64,000 nucleotides of DNA, from NCBI RefSeq assembly GCF_023701745.1, contig NZ_JAJOZB010000001.1, positions 6,929,001 through 6,993,000 of the forward strand, in the 5' to 3' direction. This document shows positions 63,323-64,000 of the stretch, in pieces. Position numbers and translations under genes: made by a program. The notes beneath the pieces are model-generated. The model had not been told where the DNA came from. It did not search any database and saw only the letters and a list, made by a program, of their open reading frames with translations. The stretch's first letter is position 1. Each line of letters starts with the position of its first letter. Source of the DNA: Streptomyces sp. RKAG293. Its GTDB lineage: Bacteria > Actinomycetota > Actinomycetes > Streptomycetales > Streptomycetaceae.

Positions 63323-64000
63323 ATGCGACGCAAGAACAGGCACATCGCGCTGCTCGCCGTGGCCGCGGCCCTGCTGGCGGGCTGCGGCAAGCAGGGCAGT
63401 CCGCCCACGAAGGGCCCCAGCTCCGACGATCTGCCCACCTACAAGGTGGACACGAACTTCTCCCTCCCCGACTCGAAGACCTGGAGCTCCGCCCACCGGC
63501 GCGGCAAGATCGTCGTCGGGGTCAAGGACGACCAGCCGTACCTCGGCCAGCGCGACCCGGCCAACGGCACCTACGCCGGCTTCGACGTCGAGATCGCCCG
63601 GATGCTCGCCGCGTCGCTCGGCTTCGGCCTCGACCGGATCCAGTACAAGTCGGTGGCCTCCGCCAACCGCGAGACCGCGCTCAGCAACGGCCAGATCGAC
63701 TACTACGTCGGCACGTACACGATCAACGACAAGCGCAAGCAGCAGGTCGGCTTCGCCGGCCCGTACTACGTCGCGGGCCAGGGCCTGCTGGTGCGCAAGG
63801 ACGAGAACGACATCAAGGGCCCGCAGGACCTGAAGGGCAAGAAGGTCTGCTCGGCCGCCGGTTCCACCCCGATCCAGCGCATCGAGTCGGACTACCCCGA
63901 CGCCATCCCCGTCACCTACGACACCTACTCCGTCTGCGTGGACAACCTGCTGACCTTCCAGGTCGACGCCGTCACCACCGACGACTCGATCCTGCTCGGC
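63323..64000 (+). CDS. gluB: Glutamate-type ABC transporter substrate-binding lipoprotein, 5' part
   Basis: The gene starts at ATG 63323 and runs off the window end (226 codons present). The lipobox is LLAGC (Cys about 20), after a basic start. The body is a family 3 amino-acid-binding fold: RRGKIVVGVKDDQPYLGQRD, GTYAGFDVEIARMLA, ANRETALSNGQIDYYVGTYTIN and the hinge near KGKKVCSAAGSTP. It collects glutamate or a related amino acid outside the cell. The TFQVDAVTTDD segment at the end is the second-lobe ligand loop. Confidence 0.93.
   Translation, partial: MRRKNRHIALLAVAAALLAGCGKQGSPPTKGPSSDDLPTYKVDTNFSLPDSKTWSSAHRRGKIVVGVKDDQPYLGQRDPANGTYAGFDVEIARMLAASLGFGLDRIQYKSVASANRETALSNGQIDYYVGTYTINDKRKQQVGFAGPYYVAGQGLLVRKDENDIKGPQDLKGKKVCSAAGSTPIQRIESDYPDAIPVTYDTYSVCVDNLLTFQVDAVTTDDSILLG

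Noticed and set aside
1..64000. tRNA, rRNA and riboswitch genes
   Set aside because: No cloverleaf-like sequence with a GTTCGA-type T-loop in the right setting and no recognisable riboswitch core was found by reading; a covariance search would be the decisive test.

Overview
The window is high-GC DNA with actinomycete codon use, frequent GTG starts, ATGA/GTGA gene overlaps and families typical of Streptomyces: a WhiJ-type XRE/DUF397/ATP-binding triad, an RNase Sa-type ribonuclease, a fused PcaL and rare TTA codons. It is most likely Streptomyces chromosome. No rRNA, tRNA, CRISPR array, insertion sequence or capsid/terminase gene was seen.

Left part (1-15.8 kb). A truncated membrane protein, a SMI1/KNR4 protein and a DUF6193 protein lie before a 0.6-kb gene-free stretch. 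The XRE/DUF397 pair follows, divergent from a HATPase. A four-gene sugar operon (binding lipoprotein, two permeases, GH1 beta-glucosidase) runs left from a good promoter, opposite a ROK repressor. Next come an AIM24 protein, a secreted ribonuclease, a KDPG-type aldolase, a P450 and an EPSP synthase.

Inositol block (15.8-31.5 kb). After an M20 amidohydrolase and an arylamine N-acetyltransferase lies a tightly overlapped iol operon (iolG-like, iolE-like, iolC, a Cgl0159-type aldolase-fold gene, iolB, iolD). It faces a GntR/UTRA regulator. Beyond the regulator is an ABC importer operon with two paralogous binding lipoproteins, a permease and an ATPase, followed by a ROK sugar kinase. Both promoters carry the same operator-promoter arrangement (TGTCYGKACA, 5 nt, TTGAC), which supports one regulon under the GntR protein. 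iolA is not in the window.

Contractile injection system (31.6-57.8 kb). This is a Streptomyces-type eCIS/CIS locus: a DUF4157 protein with an Arg/Ser-rich repeat tail, a large ATPase-LuxR (LAL) regulator, a divergent LuxR protein with an aspartate-less receiver, cap (DUF4255), AAA+ ATPase, a membrane protein with Ig-like domains, sheath, tube, two small tail proteins, a very large Pro/Ala-rich VQR-repeat protein broken by a frameshift, tube-like adaptor, LysM protein, VgrG-like spike, gp25, gpJ, gpI, a zinc-ribbon/transmembrane protein, and a lytic transglycosylase-M23 hydrolase. No tail fibre gene is evident. The LAL regulator and the hydrolase each contain one TTA codon, so both may depend on the bldA tRNA.

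Right part (57.8-64 kb). This holds PcaL, a metallo-beta-lactamase-fold protein, exonuclease III, a cupin, a DUF6278 protein, a TfoX C-terminal domain protein and the start of a glutamate-type ABC operon, whose binding-protein gene is cut by the window end.
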